64,000 bases of DNA from Amborella trichopoda (GCF_000471905.2 NW_006500351.1:3085483-3149482), one strand, 5' to 3'; counted from the stretch's first letter, positions 35,841-47,249 are shown. The notes: generated by a model not told the origin, from the sequence alone. A program made the numbers and translations.

Positions 35841-36575
35841 CATCACCACTTAACGGGCTATAATCTTCTGTTTCTTCGTTGTTTGCTGAAGTAGATATTT
35901 TGTCTTCATTTTCTTCCAGGACTAATAGCTTTTTAAGCTCAACTTTGATAGTGTAGGGTTTTTATGTTGCATTAATGTAATGTATTCAGAAAAACCCATA
36001 TTAGAACTTGGTGAGGAAGAAGGTATTATTTTCATGAGAATATTTTCTGGGTCCAGGGAATCATTCTTGTAACTATCCCACCATTTTCTTGATATCTGTC
36101 GGCATAATTTTGGGATATAATCCCATCGATCCATGTCATCCTCAGAGAGTTGATATGGCCATTTTAAAATCCAGGAGGCTTGATATAAGGCCATAAAATA
36201 GAGATGATAGTCTTTTTTTAAACTAATTTTATTTTAATCCGAGAATTTTCTCTGTGAAATCTATAATTTTTGGGGAAGTATTTGATTGCATGATCTCCAT
36301 TTATAGGAGTCAACTTTTAAACCAGTTAGGAAACTCTATTGATTCAGTTCTTTTAAACTATATGTACCAACTATGTGTGGTTTTTGTATTTTGGTAGGAA
36401 AAAACCTCATCCCATGCCTTTATATATTCAAAATAATGGTAGGATTTATTTTTAAATCCTTTAGTATTCAACATCCTTGGTTTTAAAGGATTTAATTCCC
36501 AGTCTCTATAAGAGATGATTTTATGGATTTGAAATTTCGAGTATGCTAATTTGCCATGCCTTTCCATAGTAGGGA
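35841..36575 (-). mobile_element. Pararetrovirus fragment: second ORF, 3' two-thirds
   Basis: The minus strand reads KIISYRDWELNPLKPRMLNT, an EYIKAWDEVFSYQN stretch, WPYQLSEDDMDRWDYIPKLC, ISRKWWDSYKNDS and then, after a frame break at about 35,920, an acidic C-terminus that ends at a stop just before the intergenic region. Stops lie at about 36,357 and near 36,200. The Trp-rich pattern is shared with 28,300-28,900 and 36,860-37,370. Confidence 0.75.
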
Positions 36576-36859
36576 TGAGAGATGGTTTAGGAGTCCATGC
36601 TTATTTATCAATAATAAATTCATCGGACTTTTGGATGGTGAGAAATGGACCTTTGATTTCATCGTCATATGTTTCAAACGTCAAGAATTTGGTAACTATC
36701 CTCTCATTACAGGGAGGGAAAGAGAAGCCAACTTCAGCCAATGGATAAGTGTATTTAAGTTTAACCCATTCATATCAATAGTAGCCTTTAAAAAATTACA
36801 CTAGCAGTTATTATCAAGCATATCCTCAGATTCTGAATCAGAGTCCGAGCTTGCAAAGA
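36576..36859. mobile_element. Pararetrovirus mosaic of very short pieces
   Basis: Within 280 bases several viral words from distant map positions are joined. They include a movement-protein-side piece also seen at 33,230, the GGAGGGAAAGAGAAGCCAAC word from the end of RNase H, and a minus-strand piece (NPFISIVAFKKLH on the plus strand) matching the linker after the zinc knuckle at 29,730. Orientation changes between pieces. Confidence 0.6.
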
Positions 36860-37720
36860 TCCATGTCGTCCTCAGAGAGTTGATATGCCCATTTTAAAAT
36901 CCAGGGGACCTAATATAAGGCTATAAAATAGAGTTAATAGTCTTTTTTTAGACTATTTTAATTATAATCAGAGAATTTTCTCTGAAATCTGTAATTTTTT
37001 GAGAAGTATCTGGCTGCATGATCCCCACAACAGGAACCAACTTTTAAACCAGTTAGGGAACTCTATTGATTCAGTTCTTTTAAACTATACATACCAGCTA
37101 TGCATAGTTTTTGTATTTTAGTAGGAAAAAACCTCATCTCATGCCTTTATATATTCAAAATAATGGTAGGATTTATTTTTAAATCCTTTAGTATTCAACA
37201 TCCTTGGTTTTAAACAATTTAATTCCCAGTCTCTATAAGAGATGATTTTATGGATTTGAAATTTCGAGTATGTTATTTCAGAGTCAGTATTTCTATAATG
37301 GTTTAATATAGACACCAACCCTGTTTCCATCAGTATGGTTTCATACCATTGTCTGCTATTGTCTCCCATATTAGGATGAGGGTGATTGCATAAGTATATA
37401 GCTGCTATTTCAACTGGGTCTTTTTCCCTGTGATCATTTTCAATAATTATCAGCGGTATATATGTTGTTTCAAGGAACGAGGTTCTATTTGCACTTTGAT
37501 TATTTGTGCTTATAGGGGATTGGGGAGAAAGATCAATCTCCTGAACTTGCTTTTGTATTAAAGCTTTTGGGGAGGATTGGGATTTTCCCGAGCTAGAATT
37601 ATATGAGGCCAGACTTTTTCCTGGATTATTTTATGGGGCCAAGCTCTTGCCTTGGCTGAGAACTATATCCATTGGCTGATGTTGGCTTCTCTTTCCCTCC
37701 CTATAAAATTTCTCGAGTCA
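36860..37720 (-). mobile_element. Pararetrovirus fragment: linker and second ORF, N-terminal half
   Basis: On the minus strand, from 37,720 down, the linker after RNase H leads into the second ORF. It starts near 37,480 and includes MGDNSRQWYETILMETGLVS, KFQIHKIISYRDWEL and EYIKA, then continues past stops to the WPYQLSEDD region near 36,880. With 35,841-36,575 it covers the whole second ORF, both copies being broken. Confidence 0.75.
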
Positions 37721-38800
37721 AAAGTCAGGAAGATGGTTATATTTACCATTAATATGCTCAACATCACAATCAAACGAGGAAAGAATACCTTGCCGTCGTA
37801 CAAAAATTTACTTTGCGACAAGATTTTTTACGTCTTTCTCAAGAATATGTTTGGTTGATTTGCAATCAGATCGAATGAGAAATTTTTTATTAAGTAAATC
37901 ACTTTGAAATTTAGTTACACAATGAATTATGGCTAAGATTTCTTTTTTATGAGTGGAATAGTTTTGTTCAGCAAGATTCCAGGTTTTAGAAGTAAACTGT
38001 ACAAACTGTTCATACTTTTGGGATTTTTGTTTAAGTATTCCCCTAATCCTAGGTTAGAAGCATCAGTTTCAATAATTTTAATGGCTGTGGGATCCGATAA
38101 TGCTAAGCATGGTAATTCCTTAGCTTTTAATTTTAGTTTTTGAACAACCATTGTATGTTCATTTGTCCACTCAGGAGGGTTCTTTTTTAACCTTTGAAAT
38201 AACGATTTAACTTCTAAAGCCAAGTCTTTGTAAAAGTCTGATATATAATTTAAACAACCAAAGAATCTTTGTAATTCAGTTTTGTCTTTAATAATATCCG
38301 AGAATTTTGATGCAAATTCAATTACCCTGTAGATAGGAATAATCCTTCCTTGGTAAATATTATGCTCAAGAAACCTTATTTTGGTTTTAAAAAGGTTAAT
38401 CTTTTTTGTTGAAACAACTAGTCCAACATTTTTTATAGCTTTTAGAAATATATTTAGATATTTCCAATGTTGATCAATGGGTTCTGAATAAAGGAGTACG
38501 TCATCAATGCAAACAATCATAAATTTAATATACGGATTAAAAATGTTGTTCATCATATTTAGGAATTCAGAAGGGGCATTTTTCAAACCAAAAGATTTGA
38601 CATTCCATTCATAATGCCCAAAAGGAACATTGAAAGCCGTTTTGTATCTATCTGTTTCTATTATCTGAATATTCTAATATCCTGGTTTTAAATCCAAATT
38701 TGAGAAAATACATGCATTGATCAATCTATTTAAAAGATCTCTTTTATTTGGTACAGGATGTCGAATCCATCTCAGCGCTATTTTTAAAGGTTTGTAATTT
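37721..38800 (-). mobile_element. Pararetrovirus fragment: RT and RNase H, minus copy
   Basis: The minus strand reads RT then RNase H. The palm motif is CIDDVLL (Y replaced by C in YIDD) at about 38,520-38,500, then KAIKNVGLVVSTKKINLF, ELQRFFGCLNYISDFYKDLA, and the RNase H start KIIETDASNLGLGE at about 38,090-38,050. It ends, after a stop at 37,933, with the RNase H tail near 37,720. The longest unbroken stretch is 217 codons. The segment upstream of the palm (38,800-38,590) is frame-broken. Confidence 0.85.
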
Positions 38801-39650
38801 ATAACCATTTGAGGAGCTCCCCTTTCGAGTTCGGAAGCTTTTTCAATATAGAAAGCTGCACAACTCCATGATGAGGAACTTTTTCTGACAAGTTTCTTAT
38901 CAAGTAATTCTTGTATTTCAGGTTTACAAATTTCCAGGAGCCTACTATTAATTTGAATAGGTCTAGGTTTAGTAGGAATTTTTTATTCATTAAAATCTGG
39001 TTCATAAGGAAGCTCAAAAGCTCAACAATATGTTGTTTCTTACTCTAAAAAGCGTTAGGAATATCAACACATATTTTTTTTTCCAGCATTTTTTTAAAAT
39101 TGCTGATTTTACTTTGCATCTGAGATGACATAAGCTTTTCATCAATTGTCTTATATTTGACTTCTTCTTTTAAATGAAGAAGGAGTTTTTCGTTTGTGGA
39201 TATTTTATTTTTAATATTAGTAATCTCATGGACTCTGGGTTTATTTATAAAATCAAAATTTACCTCACGTCCTTCAATATCAGCTTTTATTTTAGTGTTA
39301 TCAATTTTTATAGGATAAGGCATATTTAGGAAAGGAGTTCCAATAATAACCGGTTGGCGTAAACCTTTAACCATGATAAATGGAAATTTAAAGTAAGCAC
39401 CGTTATTACAGATCACAACATCAGACAATTTATAGTTTATCAACATCTTGCTTCCGTTAGCGATGTTTAAGACCTATGTTATTTTGCTAAAGTATTTTAT
39501 TGGAACTAGGCCTTCATTTATACAATTTAAATTTGCCCTTGAATCTATGAGAGTAGTGATTTGGAAGGTATGTTCTTTTTGGACAACTATTTTAACAATG
39601 GTGAACCATCTATGTGTAATGACTTTGTCTAATAGATTCACATATTCACA
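38801..39650 (-). mobile_element. Pararetrovirus fragment: protease and protease-RT linker, minus copy
   Basis: The minus strand reads the aspartic protease with LIDSRANLNCI near 39,550. The catalytic D-S-G is D-S-R here. GLRQPVIIGTPFLNMPYP follows, then a Lys-rich linker (KISTNEKLLLHLKEEVKYK) and the entry to RT. A stop near 39,045 interrupts the link to RT. Homology to the plus copy (30,240-31,060) stops at about 39,650, where the LTR of the large retrotransposon begins. Confidence 0.85.
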
Positions 39651-39654
39651 GCAG

Positions 39655-42076
39655 TGGTTAGGAATCACCATGCACAGCCAGGTAGTAACAGTGCTGTGGC
39701 CCCTGAACAACACTGGACATTGTTGCTCGCAGCAGAGGCGTGAGCAATGAACTGCAAACGGCGTTGGCCATCGCCGTCGGTGACACGGGATGGCTGCAAC
39801 AACCCTTCGCCGGTGGTGATAGGCATCGCTATTTGCCATAGATGCAGAGCGCAACAAATAAGCCTACGCACGACGGTAAGCATCGTCGTGACCCTTCGCG
39901 AGTAGCGATAGACATTGCCGTCTGTGATAGTCTCGGGGCACAGGTGAGTTCCCCATGAGCGGCGATGAACATCATCGTCTACGATAAATGCAGGGCGCAA
40001 AAGAGGGGCCTACGCACGGTGGTCAACATCACCATGACCCTTTACAGGAGGCGATAGTCATCTGCATCTACGATAGGCATGGGTCATAAGAGAAGTCTAC
40101 GGGAGACGATAGTCATCGCTGCGCCCCTTCGTGGGCAGCGATAGGTATCACTGTCTGCAATAGGTGCGAGGTGCAAGAGATTGGCCTGTGCACGACAGTA
40201 AGCATCGCCGTCTGCGATAGTGCAGGATGTGGAAGACACCTGCGGACGACGGTGAGCAGTGCCGTTTGCAACCCGTGGGATGAAAGAGAAATAGTCTGTG
40301 GTCGGAGATGCACATTGCCGCTTGTGACACCCATTTTGAAATTGAAACAAGAGCCCGACCTGCTGCTTGAGCGTGGCCCAACTCACCATGTGCTCCTTCA
40401 GACGGCACTACGCACAACAATGACTAACGTTGTGCATGGACTATGTTAAGGGAAAGAGAAGAAAGAAGGAGGCATGCACGACACTGCCCTCGCCGTGTAT
40501 GGCCTTTGAGGAAGACTTAGCAGATAAGAAGTAGATAGACAAAGAAGAGGAAAGAGATGAAGAGAGAAGAAAAGAGAAAAGGAAAACTGACGAGAGAGAA
40601 GGGAAGTGAGAGAAAATACCTTGAAGATAGGAGGGGTACCGCTCTAAAATTTCTCTCTCCTTTCTCTCTCCAAAGAAGAAACGTGACCAACTCTTGCTCT
40701 TAAAGGAAAAGAGTTTTCTTATTAATCGAAAGAGAGAGTCCTTTTACAATGAGAGGTAGTGTATATTTATAGACTAGAGCTAAAACATGGGTAGATTACC
40801 CAAAACTAACCTTAATTGATGATAATTACATCTTTTTGAATTAAATAAAATAAGAAAATAGGGTGCAAAATGACTGATTTGCCCCTGCCTTACAATTGGA
40901 AAAATTCCAAAACAGTCTCTACTGAGAAGACGTTCTTGAGTCTTCCCGGACGATCCATTGACGATACGGCGTTCGAATGAACAAAAGATGATTGCCATCG
41001 TGTAGGGCTCGATGGTACGATCATTTTGATATCAATTTTAAGCCATGAATCGCACATTAAAGGCATGATCACATAACTTAAAATTTGAATAGATATTGAA
41101 AACTTTTGATCGATAGTGCATCTTTATCTTGATGTTTTTCTTCAATTTCTTCGCTGTATTGCACTGAGCATGTCACCATGATCGCGTTGCAACAAACGGG
41201 ACGCGATTTGGTGCCCGAACTAAGTTTTGGCAACCTTAGACTTTGGCTGGAATTTGGGATTCCAACTGCTGGAATTTGCAGTGACTTCAACTTGCTCTTG
41301 TGAGAAATCAAATTGTTCAACATGCGCGGGGTTCGGACCAGTGATAGCTATGGACCTTACGCACGTGATGCACTTGGTATCGCATCGATCGGGCTCGCGG
41401 GCGTTGTGATTTGGCCGCTTGAGTGAGTGGATGTCTTGCTGATTTTCTGCAACGTGTAGCTTCGAATCACAAGCTTCTCTCTAGCTTTTCTGCCGGCTCA
41501 GTCATCGTCAGTGGATGTACCACATATCAAAAAGCTCGTTTCGACGAGACGAACACGCTCCAACAAGTTCGAGTGCGATTCGATCTCAAACTAGGGAGAT
41601 ATGGGGGTTGCAAGTCACTATTCGTGACTGTCCCTTTCATAGAGATTACTTGCAGGGTGGCTACACGGGAATAGTGTGCGACTCCTCATGGTTTGGTCTT
41701 TTACCCATAACTTCTTCTTGGAGTGTTTGTTTAAGCTGAAATTTGACCCTTGGGGGTTTTCAACCGTGCCGGATCCAATAGCAGTAGTCTCATGGCTATT
41801 TAATTCTCCGAAGGTAGGGTTCTAGTTATAGAGGTCCGTTTCAGGGTGGGAGAGGCTGATTCTGTCGAAAAGATTTCTCAATCTACGCTGCCATAGACAT
41901 ATCGGAATGCGACAAAACTTAGCAGGAGGCTTTTAAGAGTCTTTATGAAGATCTTGGCCATTTCTAAGGCTATTTTAAGATTGTCAAAATTTCTACTGTT
42001 CGTCAGGCTTTAATGACAGGCTTCTCCCTTTTATTCCGCATCGGGGACCCATGGTGCTGAAAAATGTCTTCAAACA
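39655..42076 (-). repeat. 3' LTR, truncated
   Basis: Homologous to 53,665-56,033 over its whole length, with many substitutions and small indels. From the shared word TGCACAGCC the lengths are 2,406 and 2,353 bp. The upper end ...CTTCAAACA at 42,076 matches the other LTR end exactly. The lower end lacks about 780 bp that the 5' LTR has, and joins pararetrovirus protease sequence instead. The part at 39,740-40,330 consists of ~85-bp repeats with GCGATAG and CATCGCCGTCTGCGATAG words. A minus-strand TATA motif (CTATAAATATA) is at 40,772-40,762. Confidence 0.85.
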
Positions 42077-42435
42077 ACATGCCCCATCGAATGTTGTCCT
42101 TCAAGAAAAGAGAAAATGACAACATTTGAAAAATTTCCTCTGGCTTTATTTCTTTTTTCTTCCTAGCCACAGGACCACGTGAACGCAGAGGAGAAATCCA
42201 CGCAATGCTGCAACTAGGATGCTCAAACGTTTAGACGTATTTGTCGTAGATCCATCTATAGAGACATTGGGGGAGAAAAGGCTTTGAGGGATCTTGTCGT
42301 GGTCCTCACCCTCACAGGACCGTAGGGATTAGTTTTTAATGTTTTCACCCTATTAGACGAGTTTACGACATTGAGAGATTGGTATTTACAGTCCTCACCC
42401 TATAGAACGGTACCCTTGGGGGTTATTTGTGTTTT
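42077..42435. other. Retrotransposon interior next to the 3' LTR
   Basis: The minus strand directly before the 3' LTR reads GATGGGGCATGT, a weak polypurine-tract candidate. A stronger purine run (GGAAGAAAAAAGAAATAA on the minus strand) lies about 70 bases further in, at about 42,145-42,165. No gene. Confidence 0.4.
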
Positions 42436-42850
42436 TGAGGGATCTTTCGGTTATCATCCTCACCTTGGGGACTCTTTTTGATTTTGGAGGGATCTTTTGG
42501 TCATCGTCCTCACCCTCAAGGACTCTTTTTGTTTTTAGAGAGATCTTTCAGTCATCGTCCTCACCCTCACCCTCACCCATAAGGACTCTTTTTGTTTTTG
42601 GAGGGATCTTTCGGTCATCGTCCTCACCCTAGGTACTCTGTTTTGTTTTTAAAGATCTATTGTTCATTGCCCCCACCCTAGGGACTCTTTTTTATTTTGA
42701 GGGGTCTATTGTTCATTGCCCCCACCCTTAGAGACTCTTTTTGATTTTGAGGGGTCTATTGTTCATCGCCCCCATCCTCATGGACTCTTTTTGATTTGAG
42801 GGGTCTATTGTTCTTCGCCCCCACCCTCAGGGACTTTTTTGATTTTGGTG
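42436..42850. repeat. Minisatellite, ~8 units of 46-55 bp
   Basis: The unit has GGACTCTTTTTGATTTTG, then GAGGGATCTTTCGGTCATCG, then TCCTCACCCT. The first four units read TCGTCCTCACCCT. The last four have diverged as a group to GGGGTCTATTGTTCAT with CGCCCCCACCCT. The array therefore holds two subfamilies, each spread by local duplication. Confidence 0.85.
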
Positions 42851-43309
42851 TTGAAGTTTGGGAGATCTTGTGAGGCTCTCACTCCCGGGTGAGCCATCTT
42901 GATTGGACAACTGAGGACTTTGTGGTGTCCTCGTTAGCCAGAATTACGCCTATTTGGCAATTGGGTGCCGACTGAGGCTGTGATGCTACGTGAACCTGCT
43001 TTATTGGTCCAAGCGCCCTTTGCGGGTTATCACTTGGACTAGGGAAGTGGTGCCGCAAAGATGGTTTTCACCAACCTCCTTTATTTTTGGGCTCTTTTAC
43101 CCGTGACCTTGCGGCCATGTCGACCCTTTTCATCTGTTTTTGCTCATGGTGCCCTTTTAGGTTTTCACTGTGCCAAGGTTTTATTTTTTGGACATTTTTT
43201 CTCATGATTTCGTGACCGTACCCTTCCACTTTATCGTTTTTTTTGACATTTTTACCCATGAAGCCCTCGTGGGTTTTCGTAATATCCATCTTTTTGTGAA
43301 GGTGCATTT

Positions 43310-44095
43310 AAGGTCATACCTTTGGGACCTGTGCGAAGCCTTTTAACATCATGCGGCTAGGACATGCACTATAGTTCAAGGTCATACAGCTGGACCATGG
43401 TGGCGATGGATGACAACCTTTGGAGGCCATGGAGTGAGAATGGTGGTGATTATACTCACTTTGGGGAAATGGGAGGTGGATAGTGGTGACCCACTAGCTG
43501 ATGGCGAATATGGATGGTGGAATGGTTCGCCATTTCGTAAGCATGGGTGAAAGTCACTGAGGAATGATGGATGATGGTAATGAAGTGAATGGACTCACTA
43601 GGGAAGTAATGGAGGTGGTATGCACACACAAATAGGTCGGTTGAGAAAGGCGTGCGTGATATGTGGGGCCAAGTTTAAGGTCATACCTCTTGGCCTTGGG
43701 CAAAGCAGTTTAACGTCATGTAGCCTGGACATGACTATCGTTTAGGTTCATATAGCTAGACCTTGACTACACAATTTAAAGTCATGTAGCTAAGACCATG
43801 CAACTAGACCTCTGCTATAGTTTTAGGTCATATAGTTTGGACCATGCAGTTTAGGGTCGTGCACCTAGACCTCCGCTACATTTTAAGGTCTTATAGTTTG
43901 GACCATGCAGTTTAGGGTTATGCACCTAGACCTCCACTATAGTTTTAGGTCATATAGTTTGGACCATGGCTATGTTGTTTAAAGTCACACTGCTAAGACC
44001 GTGTCGTTTAAGGTCGTGCAACTAGACCCCCGCTACATTTTAAGGTCATATAGTTTGGACCATGCAGTTTAGGGTCGTGCACCTAGACCGTTTAG
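43310..44095. repeat. Degenerate repeats around AGGTCATATAGTTTGGACCATG
   Basis: Units of about 70-80 bp contain AAGGTCATATAGTTTGGACC, ATGCAGTTTAGGGTCGTGCA and CCTAGACCTCCGCTA words. The array is interrupted at about 43,400-43,670 by unique G-rich sequence (GATGG/GGTGG words) and resumes at 43,670. The same family continues at 44,500-44,850. Confidence 0.8.
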
Positions 44096-44470
44096 GTGGG
44101 TCACCATGTAAGTAAAGTTCCGTGGGGTATAGAGATAGTGGTTCAGTGAGAAGCAGACCCACTGGGGATTAATGGGGTAAATATGACTCCACGGGGATAA
44201 TGAGCAATGATATGCATGTAACTCCACTGGGGGTGGTAGGCCAGAGCACAGATGCAACCCCACTGGGGATTGAAGAGATAAGAATGACCCTAACTCCACT
44301 AGGGACAATGGGTTACGATACGAGTGTGACTCCTACTAGGGATGAGGGACAATGTCCTGCATGTAGACCCACTGGGAATGACAGTCTAGAGTACGGGTGT
44401 AACCTACTGAGGAAAGTGGTAGAATACACCCAGCGGAGAGGTGCGTCCATTTCACAGTCATGTGCATGGA
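44096..44470. repeat. Repeats around ACTCCACTGGGG
   Basis: The words ACTCCACTGGGG, ACCCCACTGGGGATTG, ACTCCACTAGGGAC and ACCCACTGGGAATGAC recur about every 40-45 bases on the plus strand, with ATGNGTGTA-type spacers. The core resembles part of the element's own primer site (GCGACTCCACTGGG), which is on the minus strand. No gene. Confidence 0.7.
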
Positions 44471-44499
44471 CAATTTGTCACGCCATTTAACATCTTGCT

Positions 44500-44850
44500 A
44501 CAGGGACATGTGTTACAATTTTAAGGTCTTATAGCTCGGACCATGGCTATGCAGTTTAAAGTCATGCGGTTAGGACTATGCAGTTTAAGGTCATGCAACT
44601 AGACCTCCGCTATAGTTTAAGGTCATATAGTTTTGACCATGCAGTTTAGGGTTGTGCACTTAGACCATCGTTATATTTCAAGGTCATATAGTTTGGACCA
44701 TGCAGTTTAGGGTCGTATAGGTTAGGGTCATATATTTTGGATCATGCAGTTTAGGGTCATGCACCTAGACCATTGCTATAGTTTAGGGTCTTATAGTTTG
44801 GACCATGCAGTTTAGGGTCGTGTATCAAAACCATTTAGGTGGCAAGGGAA
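44500..44850. repeat. Second block of the GGTCATATAGTTTGGACC repeat
   Basis: At least five further units of the family seen at 43,310-44,095, including one shortened unit (TTAGGGTCGTATAGGTTAGG). It ends with a GCGACTCCATGGGGAAC word near 44,850. Confidence 0.8.
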
Positions 44851-45109
44851 TGCGACTCCATGGGGAACATATCCGTAACTGAAGACTTTACTCCTTGAGG
44901 ATATGATGACTGTAGTGCAAGGATAGGTTCCCTGGGGATGTAGAATGGTGGTCATGCACACGGCGCTGCGTTAGGCCTTGATAATGCATATGGTGTTAGA
45001 CCTTTGGATGAAGTGCGCGGCGTTGGGCTTGAGGGACGCACGACATTGAGCTTGGGAAGAGCGATGCACAACGATAAGTTAGATGAAGCGCATGCGACAT
45101 TAGGCCTCT

Positions 45110-45415
45110 AGTGAAGTGCACGGTGACAGCCTCTTTTGAAGCCCATGATGATAGCTCCTTGTGAAGCGCACAGTGATAGCTTCTTGTGAAGTGCATGATG
45201 ATAGCTTCTTGTGAAGCGCACGACGATAGCTTCCTGTGAAGCGTGCAACGACTACTTGTGAAGCGCACTGTGAAGCGCACGACGATAGCTTCTTGTGAAG
45301 CGCACGGCGATAGCTTCTTTTGAAGCACACGATGATAGCTTCTTGTGAAGCGCACGGTGATAGCTTCTTGTGAAGCGCACGGCGATAGCTTCTTGTGAAG
45401 CACACGACGATAATC
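45110..45415. repeat. Minisatellite of 25-bp units, GATAGCTTCTTGTGAAGCGCACGGC type
   Basis: About eleven units of a 25-bp period contain GATAGCTTCTTGTGAAGCGC. Within each unit GCTTC-TTGT-GAAGC forms a hairpin with 5-bp arms. Because 25 is not a multiple of 3, successive units are read in different frames, and the minus strand stays open in two frames, giving long spurious ORFs rich in Cys-Ala-Ser-Gln. One unit near 45,245-45,275 is rearranged. Confidence 0.9.
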
Positions 45416-45559
45416 ATGAGTAAGGCGGCGCTCTTAAAGAAGCGTGCGGCATTTAAGGCATAGCGATAGTAACAGACGGTAGCAGGTTCATGAGGCACAA
45501 GCGGTAGGGACTCGCATTCGGGCCTCGGGCTTGACTCGCCCCGGTTTGGACTTATCACG

Positions 45560-47240
45560 ATCTGAAGACGAGGACTGGAGCGTCATTTTGAGCTTGTGGG
45601 GGGCACTTTGCGTAACCTTTGTCTATAAAAGGAGGTACAACCCCATTTTACTGTTTCACCGAAGATGAAACAGTGGAGAGGAGAGTTAGAGCGAGAGAGA
45701 ACTCATGACAAGAACTTTCTACCAAAACCCACAGTGTATAGGACCTGCGAATCGAGCTTCAGCAAGCTTTGAGGACATTCGCAGAGTGCTTACAAAGGTC
45801 TTCAGAGAGTGCCGGGACTTCTGACGAGGGTAGCAGGGGCTTCATAGGGATTCACCAAGGCTTTTCTGGTGAAGCAGATAAGTCTGGTGAAACTACGAGG
45901 GTTGCAGTGGTATTCTGTCGAAGTTTCAGGGCTTTTGTGGGAGTAGAAGCGGACAACCAGGGGTTACCGGCTACTTCCAAGAGCCCTTAGTGATTTTCTG
46001 GTAGTTATGTGGTTACCGGCAGGATACAGAGGCCTCGAGGACACCAGGGAGGTGAGAGAGGAGAAGTCAGGGGCCGCGGGCACTTACACAGGGTTTTTCG
46101 ATGATCTCCCGACGACTTTATGATTGTTGTCAGGGAGAACAGAGGTTGAATAGAAGCTCTGCAATTTTTCGACGAGTAGAGTTGTGCGAAGAAGGGAGAA
46201 GGAAACCCACAGGGTCACAGGAGATCTCTTAGGTAGACTTTGGTGGTTTCCCAATATTCTTGATTGCCAGTAAGGGGAAAGAACAAGGTCAAATGGGGAT
46301 TCTCGACGGACGGAAGAGACTTTTCGGCGAAACCCAAAGGGTTGCAAGGGAGGCGAAAGGTCATGAGGAGGTTGACCGTCACCGAGGGGCGGCGGTTGGG
46401 GAAACCGAAGAGGTACGAGAGTTAATGCCCCATGGGAATTGAGAACAGTGAGAACTGGGCCTTACAAAGGCATGTGCGGCATTAAGTCTCATGCAAAGCT
46501 ACCTTCATGCGACATCAGGCTGTGCAAGACGATAGCCACGCTCGATAGTATGTCTCTCATAGCAATGGTAGCACGCGGCGTTGGACTGCACGCGACGATG
46601 GTCACCCCGGCATTGCACTGCGCATGACAGTGGTCACCCACGGCATTGAGTTGCATGCGGTGATGATCACGCATGGTTGAGTTGCACGCGGCGATGACCA
46701 TGGATGGTGGTACCTTGTGAGGGTCAAGAGTGATGGCAAATGATAAGGCCCGACCACTATGGTCTATTGGAAGCCAAGTCCTTCAGCACAACAGTGAAGT
46801 CCATGTTGTTTTGAGGAAGGGAATCCATCATAGGCCAGCGCCTTGTCAGGGAAGTAGACTCTATCAGGGTACTTCTTCCCTCTCTTGGAAATCCATGCCT
46901 CGTCAGATGAATTGAAGCTGACTCGGAAATGGTTGGTCTTTTTCAGAAGCAAAAGCAACATTTTAGCGTGAACATCCCCATTTTCCTATGAAGCAAGAGC
47001 AACATTTGATACTATATCTGTAACCTCCCTGATAACGGGCTTTTGACTATTACTTGTAACCTTTTCTAATGCAATAAAAGAAATGAATTTCTTTTGAGTT
47101 AGCTTAATGTTCTTGTTTTCCATTTGTTTCTCCCTTTTATTGGATATGCTATATTTTTAAAAGCACACCAGGGATAATGCTTCTTTGGGTATCACCCATT
47201 GATAGGGGGCATTGCCTCTTCTCCATCAGAGTTTTCCAGT
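45560..47240 (+). promoter_or_regulatory. Plus-strand TATA box and GC-rich transcript-like stretch inside the retrotransposon
   Basis: At 45,624-45,632 the plus strand has TATAAAAGG in the context GTCTATAAAAGGAGGTAC. CT-rich words and a purine-rich GGAGAGGAGAGTTAGAGCGAGA stretch follow. This is the layout of a plant core promoter or an LTR U3/R border, but it is opposite to gag and protease. No plus-strand gene is recognised downstream. It may be a nested LTR remnant or an antisense promoter. The rest to 47,240 is non-coding, with repeated GCACGCGGCG/GATGGTCACC words at 46,550-46,710. Confidence 0.4.
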
Positions 47241-47249
47241 TTATAGGCC

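Noticed and set aside
45110-45415. CRISPR-like array
   Set aside because: The 25-bp units are contiguous with no unique spacers, and the context is a plant retrotransposon.
44996-45558. Cys/Ser-rich minus-strand ORFs of 135-152 codons
   Set aside because: They are the translation of a 25-bp minisatellite in shifting frames.
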